In this document: positions 52,727 through 63,994 of the stretch, in pieces
Layout of the letters: every line of letters starts with the position of its first letter
Position numbering within the stretch: the first letter of the stretch is position 1
Notes under the pieces: model-generated
Told to the model about the DNA's origin: nothing
Databases searched by the model: none
The model's input: only the letters and a program-made list of their open reading frames with translations
Assembly: GCF_001317345.1 (NCBI RefSeq)
Contig: NZ_JXCG01000004.1
Coordinates: 62,001 to 126,000 of the forward strand
Length of the DNA stretch: 64,000 nucleotides
Direction: 5' to 3'
From: Thermococcus sp. EP1
Lineage (GTDB): Archaea > Methanobacteriota_B > Thermococci > Thermococcales > Thermococcaceae
Made by a program: the position numbers and the translations under genes

Positions 52727-54022
52727 ATGAAAGGAGGTAATTTTACGGAATATGAATATATAGTGGTAGGTTCCGGTGCCGGAGGGGCAACCATAGCAAG
52801 AGAACTCAGTAAAAGAGGAAAAAATGTCCTAATTGTCGAAGCTGGGAAATATGAAAGGAAAATCGGAACATTTAAGGATTCTCTCAGGTATTTTGAAACG
52901 ACCGGATACAAAACTCCAAGAACTTCCAAGGAAGGAGTTATTCTGTGGAGAACTATAATGGCTGGTGGTTCTACTGTTGTTTCCTGTGCAAATGGAACAA
53001 GGTGCCTTCAAGAAGAGTTTAAAGACTTTGGAATAAACCTAGAAAAAGAATTCCAGGAAGCAGAAAAAGAAATGAAAATTGCTCCCACCCCAGAGAGTCT
53101 ATTATCAGAAGCTTCCTTAAGGATTAAAGAAGCATCAGAAGAACTAGGGTATACAATGGAACCAATGCCTAAATTTTTAGACTTTGCTAAATGTGCCAGA
53201 TGTGGGAGTTGTACTTTTGGATGCTTTCAAGGAGCAAAGTGGACTGCATTGGATTACCTAAATGACGCCATAGCTAACGGTGCCAATGTGATTTACGAAA
53301 CTAAGGTAGAGCAGATCATCTCAGAAAACGGAAATGCTAGAGGCATTAGGGGAAAAGGAAAGAATGGATACGTGGAGATTAAAGGTGACAATATCATACT
53401 AGCAGCAGGTGCCTTAAGTACCCCTATAATTCTCCAAAACTCTGGAATATCCGAGGCAGGAAGAAATTTGTTCATTGATATTCTTGTAAACGTGTACGGG
53501 AAAGCAAAAGGGTTGAACCAAGTAAGCGAACCCCTTATGGCTCTTGTGAATCATGAGTTTCATGAGGAAAAAGGATTCATTCTCTCCCCCCATATAAACG
53601 CTAACAAAACAGTTAGATTCATGGAAGCGGGAATGAAAGGCTTCATGATGCCCACAAACAAGCTCGTAGGAATAATGGTAAAAACTGCAGATGATGCATC
53701 AGGTAGAGTTTACCCTGATGGAAGTGTTTCAAAAGCAATGACCAAAGATGATTGGAAACGAGTAAATGAGGGTTCATCAATAGCAAAGGAAATCTTAGAA
53801 AATATCGGAGCTGAGCCTAAGTCTATATTAGTCTCAAAACCCCAAGGGGCACACGTCGGAGGAGTAGCTGCTATTGGAAATGTAGTTGATGAGAATCTTG
53901 AAACAAAAATAAGAAATCTATATGTCTGTGATGCAAGTGTTTTGCCAAAAGCTCCTGGATTGCCACCTATTTTGACAATAGTGGCTTTAGCTAAGTGGCT
54001 TGGGAAAACATTAGTTCACTAA
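52727..54022 (+). CDS. GMC-type FAD oxidoreductase with Cys motif
   Basis: 431 residues. FAD-binding YIVVGSGAGGATIARELSKRG near 11-31, LIVEAGKYE near 36, CARCGSCTFGC near 158-168 (C-x2-C-x2-C-x3-C, ferredoxin-like), and the C-terminal PQGAHVGG and ASVLPKAPGLPPILTIVALAKWLG. The usual G-[NH]-P catalytic residue is Pro here. Substrate probably an alcohol or sugar, acceptor perhaps ferredoxin. ATG 52727 lacks a ribosome site; AGGAGGT (52732-52738) is inside the frame and six bases before an ACG codon at 52745, which would give the ordinary family start. Confidence 0.8.
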   Translation: MKGGNFTEYEYIVVGSGAGGATIARELSKRGKNVLIVEAGKYERKIGTFKDSLRYFETTGYKTPRTSKEGVILWRTIMAGGSTVVSCANGTRCLQEEFKDFGINLEKEFQEAEKEMKIAPTPESLLSEASLRIKEASEELGYTMEPMPKFLDFAKCARCGSCTFGCFQGAKWTALDYLNDAIANGANVIYETKVEQIISENGNARGIRGKGKNGYVEIKGDNIILAAGALSTPIILQNSGISEAGRNLFIDILVNVYGKAKGLNQVSEPLMALVNHEFHEEKGFILSPHINANKTVRFMEAGMKGFMMPTNKLVGIMVKTADDASGRVYPDGSVSKAMTKDDWKRVNEGSSIAKEILENIGAEPKSILVSKPQGAHVGGVAAIGNVVDENLETKIRNLYVCDASVLPKAPGLPPILTIVALAKWLGKTLVH

Positions 54023-54068
54023 CTTTCTCTTTTTCCAGAAATTTGAGAATAGAGAAGAAAAGAAAATA

Positions 54069-54716
54069 TCATCTAGAGGATTGTGCAATCCTCTCAATTT
54101 CTTCTTTCTTGCTGTATGCGAAACTCTTTGTATCTTTGTTAGCTGCAGCTATAATTTCTTCAGCCAAAGCTTCAGCGTAACTTATCTTGTTCTTATAACA
54201 CTTAGCGCTTGCACCAAGGGCAATATTTCTTAATGCAACATCAAGCCTTCTCATTGGAGAAATGTCGACAGCAAGGTGGTATCTAACTCCACCAAACATG
54301 ATGTTTGTGGTATCTTCTCTTGGAGCAGAGTTCTCAAGAGCCTTAACAAGAACTTGAATTGGGTTCTGCTTTGTTCTTTGCTCAATAATCTTGAATGCCT
54401 CTTTTACAACTTCATAAGCCTTTACCTTTTTGCTCATCAATGAGCGGTGTTCTCTCCTCATGAAGTGACCGCCAATTTTGTAACTTGAAGCACCACTTCT
54501 CATGACCTTGTTAATTAGTCTTTCAACTACGTGAACGTTCGCTTTGCCAAACTGTTTCTTCGCATGCCTTCCGTGGCTGTGGGGAAGGATTCTTGGTTCA
54601 AGATTAATGTAAGGTCTAAGAGATGGATCCTCAACGACAACTTCCTCAACACTCCATCTACCAAAGACCTTGAGATCTTTTGGTATGAAAAATCTCTCTT
54701 CTAGTGATTTGGCCAT
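54069..54716 (-). CDS. rps7: 30S ribosomal protein S7
   Basis: 215 residues, archaeal length. S7 head-domain protein that binds 16S rRNA 3' domain: [39 protein letters not shown] and [20 protein letters not shown] 54716 follows AGGTGATGCTA; the upstream frame overlaps rps12. Last gene of the rpoH operon here; the tuf/rps10 genes often next in archaea are not present. Confidence 0.97.
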   Translation of the reverse strand: MAKSLEERFFIPKDLKVFGRWSVEEVVVEDPSLRPYINLEPRILPHSHGRHAKKQFGKANVHVVERLINKVMRSGASSYKIGGHFMRREHRSLMSKKVKAYEVVKEAFKIIEQRTKQNPIQVLVKALENSAPREDTTNIMFGGVRYHLAVDISPMRRLDVALRNIALGASAKCYKNKISYAEALAEEIIAAANKDTKSFAYSKKEEIERIAQSSR

Positions 54717-54721
54717 TAGCA

Positions 54722-55165
54722 TCACCTTCTTGGCTTTTCTTTTTTACCTTTAACTATTTCTTTGAGGGAAGTTCTGTTAACAATGACAACCTTGTATCTA
54801 ATTCCTGGGATATCACCCATAGATCCACCTTTTGGACCACCAATTCCCTCAATGATAACCTCATCGTGCTCGTCAATGTGTTTAATAGCACCATCACCAG
54901 GAGTGAACGCAGTGATTACCTTACCATTCTTGATAAGTTGGACTCTAACAGCCTTTCTCATACCTGAGTTTGGTTGCTTAGCTTCAACTGCTATTTTTTC
55001 TAAGACTATTCCTCTCGCCTGTGGTGCACCCTCAAGAGGATCGCTCTTCTCCTTAAGTCTAAGTACTCTTCTCTTATAAGTTATGTCACTCCATCTGAAC
55101 TTCTTTCTCTTAAGTTTAAGCTTTCTTCCAGCAAATTCACCGTAAGGGGCTTTCTTTCCAGCCAT
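54722..55165 (-). CDS. rps12: 30S ribosomal protein S12
   Basis: 147 residues. Decoding-centre protein: [37 protein letters not shown] and the PNSGMRK loop. GAGGTGATGATC before ATG 55165. Five bases before rps7. Confidence 0.98.
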   Translation of the reverse strand: MAGKKAPYGEFAGRKLKLKRKKFRWSDITYKRRVLRLKEKSDPLEGAPQARGIVLEKIAVEAKQPNSGMRKAVRVQLIKNGKVITAFTPGDGAIKHIDEHDEVIIEGIGGPKGGSMGDIPGIRYKVVIVNRTSLKEIVKGKKEKPRR

Positions 55166-55175
55166 GATCATCACC

Positions 55176-55613
55176 TCAAATTACTACAACTTCCTCAATT
55201 CCATGATGCCTCTCCATTAGTTCCTTGACAAGATTTATATTTTGCCCTCCCTTACCAATGGCTCTCGGCTTATCACGCTGATTGACATCAAGGAGGGCAA
55301 CCTTTTTCCCATTTTTCTTTTCAGTTATGTGTACTTTTTTAACCCTTACGCCCATTGTTTTATAAATGTTCTTAATGAATTCTTCTGGATTTTCAGAATG
55401 CTCTATTAATTCAATATCCTTACCAATCATGCCTTGTACCCTTTTAACATTGCTTCCTCTTTTTCCTAATGCTAGACCCATCTCACCATTCTTTATAACG
55501 AGGACTAGCCTGTTCCTTGCCGTGTCAATTAAACAGTCGAGAACTGTAGCTCCTGTAAGACTCTCAAATAGTGCAATATATTTTATCTGATCAGTGTTTA
55601 GTTTTAGTGGCAT
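55176..55613 (-). CDS. nusA: NusA-like KH transcription factor
   Basis: 145 residues: two KH-type segments ([16 protein letters not shown] near 52, [15 protein letters not shown] near 118) without the N-terminal RNA polymerase-binding and S1 domains of bacterial NusA. Archaeal NusA binds RNA and is always in this operon. GGAGGTAAGTGAAA precedes ATG 55613, which overlaps rpl30e's region by being within its 3' end neighbourhood. Confidence 0.96.
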   Translation of the reverse strand: MPLKLNTDQIKYIALFESLTGATVLDCLIDTARNRLVLVIKNGEMGLALGKRGSNVKRVQGMIGKDIELIEHSENPEEFIKNIYKTMGVRVKKVHITEKKNGKKVALLDVNQRDKPRAIGKGGQNINLVKELMERHHGIEEVVVI

Positions 55614-55615
55614 TT

Positions 55616-55918
55616 TCACTTACCTCCAGCTAATGAGAGTATTTTACTTTCTCCTGGCTCTACTATTGCCATTGAAGCTATTACGAAGGGTTTACCTAGG
55701 AGCGTTCCTAGTTCCACACTAGTCCCCTCAAATTCATATACCGGTATGCTGCTGAGCTTTGCATAATAGTTGATATCATCCTTAACCTCCTTTGGTGCAT
55801 TTTTAGCTATGATTATAAGCTTAGCTTCACCTGTCTTGGCAAGCCTTATAGTCTCATTTGATCCAAGGATAACCTTCCCTGTCTCAATAGCTTTTCTAAG
55901 TTCGAATGCTAAATCCAT
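55616..55918 (-). CDS. rpl30e: 50S ribosomal protein L30e
   Basis: 100 residues, L7Ae-fold: [33 protein letters not shown] and [21 protein letters not shown]. Kink-turn-binding large-subunit protein. Between rpoA2 and nusA in the operon. Confidence 0.97.
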   Translation of the reverse strand: MDLAFELRKAIETGKVILGSNETIRLAKTGEAKLIIIAKNAPKEVKDDINYYAKLSSIPVYEFEGTSVELGTLLGKPFVIASMAIVEPGESKILSLAGGK

Positions 55919-55932
55919 TACCTACACCTCCT

Positions 55933-57120
55933 TTACTCTTCTTCCACCGGTTTTTTAATTGGTAATTTCATTGCCAACCTAACGATCCCCGTTCCTACTG
56001 GAACGGGTTGACCAATTAGGACATTCTCCACAACTCCATTGAGGGGATCTACTTCTCCCCTTTCAGCAGCTTGAATCAAATGCTGAACAGTAATCTCAAA
56101 CGCCGCTCTTGCGAGCACGCTTGCCTTTGCACCTACGATACCATGTCTTCCAATAGGTCTCACAATACCATCAATAGTCATCATATCAGCGACGAGCATG
56201 ATGTGTCTCACATCAACCTCAAGACCTTGCTCCTGCATTGTGTTAACTATTTCCTCAATTATTGCGTTTCTTGCTGCTTCAATACCAAGTACCTGAGCTA
56301 TTTCGTGAATATTGTTTGTTTTCGTCCTTGTGGGATCAACACCCGGAACTTTGAGTACTTGCTTGAAGTTTGAGCCCTCTGTGTAGATAACGTATTCGTC
56401 ACCCTCTTTTCTGATGACTGTTTTTCCTACGCCTGAGAGTCCTTTTAAGCGATGCTTTTTAACTTTATCGGCAAGTCTTCTAAGAGTTGAAACATTCTTA
56501 GCTTTTTTCAGTCTAATTGTCAAGGTAGTACCTTCGGACTCTATCTCGGCAGATTTAAATGAGCGTTCAATTTTCGCTTGAATCTTCTCCATGGTTAAAC
56601 CACTTTTTTCAAGTCGCTCTGGATCTATATCAACTACAAATTCCATGTTAAGTATATCTAGAGTCATGCTTCTTGCAAGACTTTCTAGTGTAGTTCCCTC
56701 AATCCGTTTTGCAACTTCACGGGCTTTTTCACTATCATACCTATGCTCTTCATCAAGATACACTGTCATAATTGGTGTTGATGGATTCTTTCTAGCATCC
56801 ACTATCTCAATGATTCTTGGCAAACCTAAGGTAACGTTAATTTCAGCTACACCAGCATAATGGAAAGTGTTTAGCGTCATCTGTGTAGAGGGTTCTCCTA
56901 TGGATTGCGCTGTCACAGTGCCCACAGCCTCTCCAGGCTCTACTAAGGCATGTTCATATTCCTGAACGACTTCATTAATTATTGCCTCAACTTCTGCCTT
57001 TTTCAGTTTGTATTTCTCACTATAGGAGACCAACTTCTCCAAGAGCTCCTCCCTCAACTTCTCTGGCAGGTTGGAGGCTTTACTTTCAACAAGCTTTTTG
57101 ATAGTTGATCGTGATACCAT
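55933..57120 (-). CDS. rpoA2: DNA-directed RNA polymerase subunit A''
   Basis: 395 residues, C-terminal part of the largest subunit split from A' in archaea. [34 protein letters not shown] near 55-88 is the trigger loop region, and [15 protein letters not shown] and [33 protein letters not shown] are strongly conserved. ATG 57120 follows GGGGTGAAGGTC. Six bases from rpoA1's stop. Confidence 0.98.
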   Translation of the reverse strand: MVSRSTIKKLVESKASNLPEKLREELLEKLVSYSEKYKLKKAEVEAIINEVVQEYEHALVEPGEAVGTVTAQSIGEPSTQMTLNTFHYAGVAEINVTLGLPRIIEIVDARKNPSTPIMTVYLDEEHRYDSEKAREVAKRIEGTTLESLARSMTLDILNMEFVVDIDPERLEKSGLTMEKIQAKIERSFKSAEIESEGTTLTIRLKKAKNVSTLRRLADKVKKHRLKGLSGVGKTVIRKEGDEYVIYTEGSNFKQVLKVPGVDPTRTKTNNIHEIAQVLGIEAARNAIIEEIVNTMQEQGLEVDVRHIMLVADMMTIDGIVRPIGRHGIVGAKASVLARAAFEITVQHLIQAAERGEVDPLNGVVENVLIGQPVPVGTGIVRLAMKLPIKKPVEEE

Positions 57121-57125
57121 GACCT

Positions 57126-59843
57126 TCACCCCTTCTCCCTGAGCTTTATCAATGTTCTTGTTATAATCCTATCAATATCAACAGTTTTTCCTCCCCAACT
57201 CTTCATTGGGTCCACTCCGTCCTCACCGTATCTGAACTGCACAACAATTCCTGTTGGGTCTCTCACAGTCCCATCATAGTCTACTTTGAGATCCTGCAGG
57301 GCGTTTATAAGTCTACGTTGCATGTAACCACTTTGTGCTGTTCTAACAGCAGTGTCAACGAGACCTTCTCTACCACCCATTGCGTGGAAGAAGTACTCCT
57401 GAGGTGTTAAACCGCTCTTATATGAGTTTACTATGAAACCTTTTGCTCTTGCACCAAGGTCTCCAGGCTTGAAGTGGCTTAATACTCTGCTCCTATACCC
57501 TCTATACAGCCTCTTACCTCTAATAGACTGCTGACCAAGCATAGCGGCCATCTGAGTGATGTTGAGAATCTTACCTCTTGCTCCAGTTTTGGCCATGATG
57601 ACAGTGTGATTATTCATACCTAAGTACTTCTCTGCCACTTTACCAGCGTTATCTCTAGCCTCAGATAGAACCGCCATTATCCTACTTTCAAGAGTTTCCT
57701 CTAAGGTTTTACCTGGTAAAGGCTCTAACTCTCCATTCCTGTATGCCTCTATAAGTCTCCGTACTTTATCCTCTGCTTCCATTATTATTTCTCTAATTCT
57801 TGCCTTAGCCTCTCCAGGAAGATCTTCATCGTCTATTCCAGTAGTGAATCCTTTGTGGGTGATAACCCATATTGCCAATTTCGTCACTTGATCGAGGAAC
57901 TGTCTAGCTCTCTCAACACCATACTCTCTAACTATAATGTCCAACAACTTACCATCTTCTCTACCATATGCCTTCTTGTCTATTGCACCACTAAGCAATT
58001 TACCTTTTAAGATGTAAACAAATCCGTCTGTAGCCACCTTTCTAATCTCTTCTTCGCTTGGAATGAGTTTCTCTTCAATAAGCTTTTCAATAGGCTCACA
58101 TTGAGACGGGTCATCACATAATTTGTTTTTATACCATACTGTTAGGTCTTCAGGGAGTAGCAGGGAGAATATAGTCTTTCCACTCCAGTATTCAACGCCA
58201 TTTTCAACTTTATCTGGTTTTGGAAGCTCTTTTACCTCAACTCCTGCGAACATTAGCATATGCTCCACTTCATATTTAGTGAAATATGCCCCTTCCCTAG
58301 TTAGGAGGTATCCTCCCGATATGTGGTCTTGAATACCTCCAATAATTGGCCCACCGTACCTTGGAGATAAAATATGATTCTGGACTTCCATCAAAATCCT
58401 AGCTTCTGCTTGGGCCTCTTCTGTTTGTGGTACGTGAAGGTTCATTTCATCTCCATCGAAATCAGCGTTATACGGTGGACAAACTGCTAGATTGAGCCTA
58501 AACGTCCTATATGGCATTACTCTAACCCTATGGGCCATGATACTCATTCTGTGAAGTGAGGGTTGTCTATTGAACAGAACAATATCCCCATCTAGGAGAT
58601 GTCTTTCAACAGTCCACCCAATATCAATCATGTTGGCGATAGTCTCTCTATTGCTTTCCATGAGACGAATCCTTCTACCTTGTGGGTCTATAACATAGTT
58701 TGCTCCAGGATATTTTTCTGGGCCATTGAGAATCATTTTCCTTAATTTTTCAATATTGAATTCAGTGACTTTTTCTGGAATAGTAAGCTCCATTGCCACT
58801 ACCAAAGGAACTCCCACTTCATTTATACTTATCATGGGGTCTGGACTGATTACTGTACGAGCAGAGAAGTTAACACGCTTACCACTAAGGTTCTTCCTGA
58901 ATCTTCCCTCCTTACCCTTAAGTCTTTGGGCAAGAGTCTTAAGAGGCCTTCCACTTTTGTGTTTTGCCGGAGGAATTCCTGAGGTTTCATTGTCAAAATA
59001 TGTAGTAACGTGATATTGCAGAAGATCCCAAAGGTCTTCGATAATAAGTTGTGGGGCTCCAGCTTCAATGTTTTGCTTTAAACGTGCGTTAATTCTTATA
59101 ATATCAACAAGTTTGTGTGTAAGGTCATCCTCAGCCCTTATACCACTTTCAAGTGTTATTGAAGGTCTCACATTGACTGGTGGAACTGGCAGAACTGTAA
59201 GTATCATCCACTCAGGCCGTGATTTCTCAGGATCAAGTCCCAAAAGTGGCAAATCCTTATCGATAATCTTCTCAAACCTATCTCTTATCTCACTAGGCAT
59301 CATTCTGTGTCTATATTCGTTTCCTTCTTCGTCAGTTCTTATCTCCCAATATATTGTTGGTCTCTCAAATTTTATTGGAAATTGAGGGGCCCCACAGTGA
59401 GGGCATACCATTCTTTCTTTTGCTTTTTTATGAATCTCTGAGATTAATGCATCAATTTCGCTCTTTCTAGCCTCGTTTATACTCAACTTAGCCATATACT
59501 CTTCAATCTCATCATCTGTAAGCTTAATTCTTCCACATTCCCTACAAGTGCTCTCAAGAGTCCTGTAAATTGTTTTAGCAAATCCAACGTGGATCACTGG
59601 TCTTGCGAGTTCTATATGTCCAAAATGACCAGGACACTCCTTATAATTGGCACCACAAGTTTCACATCTAAGATTAGGGTCTATGACCCCCAATCTTCTA
59701 TCCATTAGACCCCCATCTATTGGATAGCCATCCTCTGAGTAAGTGTCTGGAACTGTGATTTCTGCAGCACTCATTTTTCTAATTTCTTGAGGGGAGAGCA
59801 CACCAAACTCAATACTCCCAATGACCTTTTTCATTGAATGCAT
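57126..59843 (-). CDS. rpoA1: DNA-directed RNA polymerase subunit A'
   Basis: 905 residues from ATG 59843 (ATG 59834 also possible). N-terminal clamp zinc sites [17 protein letters not shown] and CRECG...CPHCG, the catalytic [10 protein letters not shown] motif binding two Mg2+ near 455, and the bridge-helix region. No intein, unlike some Thermococcales genes. It overlaps rpoB's stop region. Confidence 0.98.
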   Translation of the reverse strand: MHSMKKVIGSIEFGVLSPQEIRKMSAAEITVPDTYSEDGYPIDGGLMDRRLGVIDPNLRCETCGANYKECPGHFGHIELARPVIHVGFAKTIYRTLESTCRECGRIKLTDDEIEEYMAKLSINEARKSEIDALISEIHKKAKERMVCPHCGAPQFPIKFERPTIYWEIRTDEEGNEYRHRMMPSEIRDRFEKIIDKDLPLLGLDPEKSRPEWMILTVLPVPPVNVRPSITLESGIRAEDDLTHKLVDIIRINARLKQNIEAGAPQLIIEDLWDLLQYHVTTYFDNETSGIPPAKHKSGRPLKTLAQRLKGKEGRFRKNLSGKRVNFSARTVISPDPMISINEVGVPLVVAMELTIPEKVTEFNIEKLRKMILNGPEKYPGANYVIDPQGRRIRLMESNRETIANMIDIGWTVERHLLDGDIVLFNRQPSLHRMSIMAHRVRVMPYRTFRLNLAVCPPYNADFDGDEMNLHVPQTEEAQAEARILMEVQNHILSPRYGGPIIGGIQDHISGGYLLTREGAYFTKYEVEHMLMFAGVEVKELPKPDKVENGVEYWSGKTIFSLLLPEDLTVWYKNKLCDDPSQCEPIEKLIEEKLIPSEEEIRKVATDGFVYILKGKLLSGAIDKKAYGREDGKLLDIIVREYGVERARQFLDQVTKLAIWVITHKGFTTGIDDEDLPGEAKARIREIIMEAEDKVRRLIEAYRNGELEPLPGKTLEETLESRIMAVLSEARDNAGKVAEKYLGMNNHTVIMAKTGARGKILNITQMAAMLGQQSIRGKRLYRGYRSRVLSHFKPGDLGARAKGFIVNSYKSGLTPQEYFFHAMGGREGLVDTAVRTAQSGYMQRRLINALQDLKVDYDGTVRDPTGIVVQFRYGEDGVDPMKSWGGKTVDIDRIITRTLIKLREKG

Positions 59844-59848
59844 GACTA

Positions 59849-62800
59849 TCACACCCTCTCCTTAAGTTTTAATGATGGTCTAATACCCATCGCCTTTATC
59901 TCGTCAAGCAACAACTTGAATGCATAACTCATCTCTACCCTACTTATATTCTCCTCTTCTCCACATACGGGGCAGTAAACCTTATCCCTACGCTTATCTT
60001 CGACTGCTAAATGTCCACAGCTCTCACATACCCATACTTCTGTCTTATCGCTTTCCTCTAGCAATCTTTCAACTAATAGCATTGATGCCCCATGTCCTAT
60101 AAGCACATCACGTTCCATTTCACCAAATCTTAAACCACCTTCTCTAGCTCTACCCTCAGTTGGTTGCTTTGTAAGAACCTGTACTGGTCCTCTTGAACGG
60201 GCGTGGAGTTTATCAGCTACCATATGGTGGAGTCTCTGGTAGTAGATGACACCTACAAAGATATCTGCCTCAAGCTTTCTCCCTGTGATTCCATCATACA
60301 TAACTTCTCTTCCAGAGTGCTTGAAGCCAAGTTCTTCTAGTTCTTTTCTAAGTTTTTCCTCTGGTTCTCCAATAAATGCAGTTCCATCGATCCTTCTTCC
60401 TTTTAGAGATGCTACCTTTCCACCTATTGCTTCAATTAGCTGACCAACAGTCATACGAGATGGAATACCGTGTGGATTAACTATGAGATCGGGTACTATT
60501 CCATTCTCTGTCCAAGGCATGTCCTCCTGAGGAACTATAAGTCCAATCACACCCTTCTGTCCATGTCTTGAGGCAAACTTATCTCCAAACTCTGGGATTC
60601 TAAGGTCTCTAACGGTTACCTTAACGAGTTTAGTACCATCTCCTGTTTCGGTGATAATAACCTTGTCCACAATACCCTCTTCTCCGGGTCTCATTGTAAC
60701 ACTTGTTTCTCTTCTTCCCTGTAAGATTCCAGCTCCCAAACTGGTTTGTTCTTCAAGGAATCTCGGTGGAGATGTTCTTGCAACTAGAACATCTTTTCCC
60801 CCAACCTTTGATTCTGGGAATGCTATTCCATCTTCATCAAGATTTCTATAGTACTTTTCACCTAAGAATCCTCTAACGGTTGGATCTGGGATTTCAAACT
60901 TATCAGTTTGTCCACCCATGTATTTCTTTTCTTCAGCTTCATATGTCCTGAAGAATGTTGATCTTGCCAGTCCTCTCTCAATTGAGGCCTTATTCATAAT
61001 AACAGCATCTTCCATGTTATATCCACTATAGCTAAGAATTGCAACAACAAAGTTTTGACCAGCAGGCCTTTGTTCAAAACCTACAGCTTCCATAATTCTC
61101 GAGTTAACAAGTGGAACCTGTGGGTAATGCATCAAATGACCTCTAGTATCAACTCTTATTCTGAAGTTAGCCCATCCCAAACCAAGGCTCTGCTTGGCCA
61201 TACCAGCTCCATAGGTGTTTCTTGGAGCAGCATTGTGCTCCGGATATGGAACGAGCGAAGCAGGTAATCCTAGGATGGCAGCAGGCATTATTTCCAAATG
61301 TGTATGCTCCTCACTAACTTCCCACGGCCAAGTGGCAACGTAAGCATTCTCTTCTTCCTCAGCATCGAGGTATTCAATAACACCCATTCTCACCAAATCG
61401 CTCCATTTTAATGTTCCGTTCTTTATCGCTTCTATATGCTCCTTGGTCAATTTTGGAACACCATTTTCCACTATAATGAGGGGTCTTCTGACTCTACCAT
61501 CGTCGCTGTTGATGTAAATTTCCCTGACATCTTCATAGTATGCTACGTTTATCACATCGCTTATCCTTCCTGCCCGTCTGTCGTCTTTTATTCTGTTAAC
61601 CAATGCCACACCATCTCTGTAAGTACCAATAAGAACTCCATTAAGGTAAATTCTCCAGTCCTCCGGTTCAGGCCTTTTCTCCTCAATATGAACTATTCCA
61701 AGACTCTCTAAATATGCAAACACTTCTTCCTCAGAAATTGCTGTAGTAATCTGGGCCATAAGAGATAAGTTCTTAACCAGTCCACAATTGGGACCTTCTG
61801 GGGTCTCAGTGGGGCATATTCTTCCCCAATGGGTTCCATGCAGATCTCTTGCCTCAAAATGAGGCTGATCTCTGCTTAATGGAGAAGTAACTCTTCTTAA
61901 GTGAGAAAGTGTGGACATGTAGTTAGTTCTATCAAGCAATTGACTAACACCAGTCCTTCCTCCCGGCCAAGCCCCGGTTGCAAGAGCATGTTCAATTCTT
62001 TCAGTTAATACATCCGGTCTCACAGAGTTCCTCACAAACCTTTGGATATCCTGAAAAGTATATTTTTCTCCTTTTCTTTGGTAAGTCTTAGTTAGTTGAT
62101 ATTGCATGTCCTTCACAAGTTGACCAAATGCAACTCTGAAGAGATCTCTTAAAAGGTCACCAGCGAGTTTAAGTCTTTTACTGGCATAGTGGTCTTTATC
62201 GTCTTCGCCTCTTAGTCCAAGTGAAAGTTCAATAACTTTGAGTGCCATCATTCCTAGATAGTATGCCTTCTTTATCCTGTCTTCAGGGGTCACTCCCATG
62301 TGTGGAAGGAGATTGTTGTCAATTATTGATTGGGCCCTTCTAAGCCGGTATTCTCTTGGTTGTCCAGGCATTGCTTTTTTCCCAATGTAATCCAAAGCCT
62401 CTTCTTGAGTTTGTACATCACTTGCATCTTCCAAGTTATCAAAGAGAACTTGTTGAACTTCAGGGTTATTGCTCACGGCATCAACTATCTCTTTATCACT
62501 TTCGAGTCCAAGGGCCCTCATAAGGTGCACAAACTTAATAACTCCTGGTACATTGGGGATTGAAACATACAACAACCCATCTTTTCTTCTTTCCACAGTT
62601 ATTAATGCCCTATAACCATGCCTATATGAGAAACACTTTGCTATATACCTATTCTGCCTTTCATCAATTTCAACAAGAGTTCTGTTTGGAGCTAAATCCT
62701 CGATAGATACAATAACCCTTTCAGAACCATTAATAATGAAATATCCTCCTGGATCTCTTGGATCCTCTCCATATGCTATAAGCTCTTCAGCACTTAGGTT

Positions 62801-63205
62801 GTAAAGGCGACAGATTTTAGACTTAAGCATTACCGGAAGTTCTCCAATCCTAACTTCCACAGGTTCTTGTTCAATTCCCTTTACGACTGGTATCATCTCC
62901 AAGAAAATTGGAGCGGAGTAAGTTAAATTTCTAATTCTAGCATCTATAGGGTATAAAGGTTTTCTTTGCCCGTGGGCTTCCTGGAATTCTGGCTCTCCAA
63001 GCCTTATCCTTCCAAATTTAACTTCAAAGTCTGGTATATCTGGCTTAACCCCACCAAATTCGTTAATTACCTCTTGCATTCCATGGTCAATAAAGGCATT
63101 ATAAGAATCAAGATGCTGTCTTACAAGCCCTTTTTCATTCCAGTAGCTTTTCATAACATGCCAAAGATCATCCGGAGTAACCTCAACAACAGTAGGACCT
63201 CTCAT
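59849..63205 (-). CDS. rpoB: DNA-directed RNA polymerase subunit B
   Basis: 1118 residues, undivided B subunit as in other Thermococcales. Begins [15 protein letters not shown]; conserved [20 protein letters not shown] near 475, [12 protein letters not shown] near 725 and the C-terminal zinc site [22 protein letters not shown]. Forms the catalytic pincer with A'. The next upstream gene, rpoH, lies 17 bases away. Confidence 0.98.
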   Translation of the reverse strand: MRGPTVVEVTPDDLWHVMKSYWNEKGLVRQHLDSYNAFIDHGMQEVINEFGGVKPDIPDFEVKFGRIRLGEPEFQEAHGQRKPLYPIDARIRNLTYSAPIFLEMIPVVKGIEQEPVEVRIGELPVMLKSKICRLYNLSAEELIAYGEDPRDPGGYFIINGSERVIVSIEDLAPNRTLVEIDERQNRYIAKCFSYRHGYRALITVERRKDGLLYVSIPNVPGVIKFVHLMRALGLESDKEIVDAVSNNPEVQQVLFDNLEDASDVQTQEEALDYIGKKAMPGQPREYRLRRAQSIIDNNLLPHMGVTPEDRIKKAYYLGMMALKVIELSLGLRGEDDKDHYASKRLKLAGDLLRDLFRVAFGQLVKDMQYQLTKTYQRKGEKYTFQDIQRFVRNSVRPDVLTERIEHALATGAWPGGRTGVSQLLDRTNYMSTLSHLRRVTSPLSRDQPHFEARDLHGTHWGRICPTETPEGPNCGLVKNLSLMAQITTAISEEEVFAYLESLGIVHIEEKRPEPEDWRIYLNGVLIGTYRDGVALVNRIKDDRRAGRISDVINVAYYEDVREIYINSDDGRVRRPLIIVENGVPKLTKEHIEAIKNGTLKWSDLVRMGVIEYLDAEEEENAYVATWPWEVSEEHTHLEIMPAAILGLPASLVPYPEHNAAPRNTYGAGMAKQSLGLGWANFRIRVDTRGHLMHYPQVPLVNSRIMEAVGFEQRPAGQNFVVAILSYSGYNMEDAVIMNKASIERGLARSTFFRTYEAEEKKYMGGQTDKFEIPDPTVRGFLGEKYYRNLDEDGIAFPESKVGGKDVLVARTSPPRFLEEQTSLGAGILQGRRETSVTMRPGEEGIVDKVIITETGDGTKLVKVTVRDLRIPEFGDKFASRHGQKGVIGLIVPQEDMPWTENGIVPDLIVNPHGIPSRMTVGQLIEAIGGKVASLKGRRIDGTAFIGEPEEKLRKELEELGFKHSGREVMYDGITGRKLEADIFVGVIYYQRLHHMVADKLHARSRGPVQVLTKQPTEGRAREGGLRFGEMERDVLIGHGASMLLVERLLEESDKTEVWVCESCGHLAVEDKRRDKVYCPVCGEEENISRVEMSYAFKLLLDEIKAMGIRPSLKLKERV

Positions 63206-63222
63206 GTTCTCACCTCAAAACC

Positions 63223-63471
63223 TCAATCTTCAACAACAATCCTATAATAGTAATAAACCCCCGCAGTAGGGCTTTTTCTTTTTATTTCTATTACATCCCC
63301 AACCTTAGCCTCAAGTGCTTGAACTACCGGATCACTTGCCTTGATTTGTGGTAACTGAGAAGGCTTAATATTGTATTTTTTCAGTAATTCTTCCTTCTCT
63401 TCCTCATTGAGTACCCTATGCTCAGGAACTAACACATGATCAAATATTGTAAAGGTTTTTTTCGCCGTCAC
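63223..63471 (-). CDS. rpoH: DNA-directed RNA polymerase subunit H
   Basis: 82 residues, archaeal homologue of the C-terminal half of eukaryotic RPB5: [26 protein letters not shown] and [35 protein letters not shown]. Start is GTG 63471; the GGGGGC before it is a weak ribosome site. First gene of rpoH-rpoB-rpoA1-rpoA2-rpl30e-nusA-rps12-rps7. Confidence 0.97.
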   Translation of the reverse strand: MTAKKTFTIFDHVLVPEHRVLNEEEKEELLKKYNIKPSQLPQIKASDPVVQALEAKVGDVIEIKRKSPTAGVYYYYRIVVED

Positions 63472-63536
63472 AGAGAATTGCCCCCTTTAAAATTTTTTAG
63501 AAGGTACACCCTCTCACTACCTCCAGCTTTTAATTT

Positions 63537-63554
63537 GAGTATATAAGCTTTTCG
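63537..63554 (-). promoter_or_regulatory. Promoter of the rpoH operon
   Basis: Minus strand CGAAAAGCTTATATACTC: BRE plus TATA, predicting a leader of about 45 bases before GTG 63471. It matches 17 of 18 bases of the tRNA-Thr/Pro promoter at 63844-63861. Confidence 0.65.
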
Positions 63555-63631
63555 AGAGTTTAGTCTGAAGGAGGGTTTATATTGTTTGCGTAAAGTTTAA
63601 GAATTCCCTTGAAACGCATGAGAGGCTATTG

Positions 63632-63649
63632 ATGTGCGCTTATGCACAT
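63632..63649 (-). terminator. Hairpin after tRNA-Pro
   Basis: ATGTGC (63632-63637) and GCACAT (63644-63649) form a perfect six-base stem with a six-base loop, five bases after the tRNA-Pro CCA. No long T-run follows on the minus strand; it may be a processing or stabilising element instead of a terminator. Confidence 0.35.
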
Positions 63650-63654
63650 TTTGA

Positions 63655-63732
63655 TGGTGGGGCCGCCGAGATTTGAACTCGGGTCACGGGCTCCCAAAGC
63701 CCGCAGGATAGACCAAGCTACCCCACGGCCCC
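63655..63732 (-). tRNA. tRNA-Pro (anticodon TGG)
   Basis: Minus strand: acceptor GGGGCCG/CGGCCCC, anticodon stem CGGGC/GCCCG with loop TTTGGGA (anticodon TGG, reading CCA), T-loop GTTCAAATC, encoded CCA at 63655-63657. Eleven bases after tRNA-Thr in the same unit. Confidence 0.97.
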
Positions 63733-63743
63733 ATTGTAATGAC

Positions 63744-63820
63744 TGGAGCCCCGGGCGGGATTTGAACCCGCGGCCTGCGGATTACAAGTCCGCCGCCCCA
63801 CCAGGCTAGGCTACCGGGGC
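63744..63820 (-). tRNA. tRNA-Thr (anticodon TGT)
   Basis: Minus strand: acceptor GCCCCGG/CCGGGGC, anticodon stem CGGAC/..ATCCG with loop CTTGTAA (anticodon TGT, reading ACA), T-loop GGTTCAAATCC, encoded CCA at 63744-63746. First of the Thr-Pro pair. Confidence 0.97.
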
Positions 63821-63843
63821 ACCGAAATGAAGAAGGCCCTAGT

Positions 63844-63861
63844 GAGTATATAAACTTTTCG
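63844..63861 (-). promoter_or_regulatory. Promoter of the tRNA-Thr/tRNA-Pro pair
   Basis: Minus strand CGAAAAGTTTATATACTC, about 25-40 bases before the tRNA-Thr 5' end at 63820. Nearly identical to the rpoH promoter. Confidence 0.65.
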
Positions 63862-63877
63862 CTAAAACCATACCGTA

Positions 63878-63890
63878 AGCTTTATAAATG
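63878..63890 (+). promoter_or_regulatory. tRNA-Asn promoter
   Basis: AGCTTTATAAATG is a good TATA about 30-40 bases before the tRNA-Asn 5' end at 63919, divergent from the Thr/Pro promoter. Confidence 0.6.
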
Positions 63891-63918
63891 CACTTATACT
63901 CCCTATCATTGGGTTCGT

Positions 63919-63994
63919 GCCGCCGTAGCTTAGTCGGTAGAGCGCCGGACTGTTAATCCGGTGGTCGCCCGTTCAAGTCGGGCCGGCGGCGCCA
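63919..63994 (+). tRNA. tRNA-Asn (anticodon GTT)
   Basis: Acceptor GCCGCCG/CGGCGGC, anticodon stem CCGGA/TCCGG with loop CTGTTAA (anticodon GTT, reading AAC/AAT), T-loop GTTCAAGTC, encoded CCA at 63992-63994. Confidence 0.97.

Noticed and set aside
57126-63205. Inteins in rpoA1 or rpoB
   Set aside because: Both proteins have the normal uninterrupted length and continuous conserved motifs.
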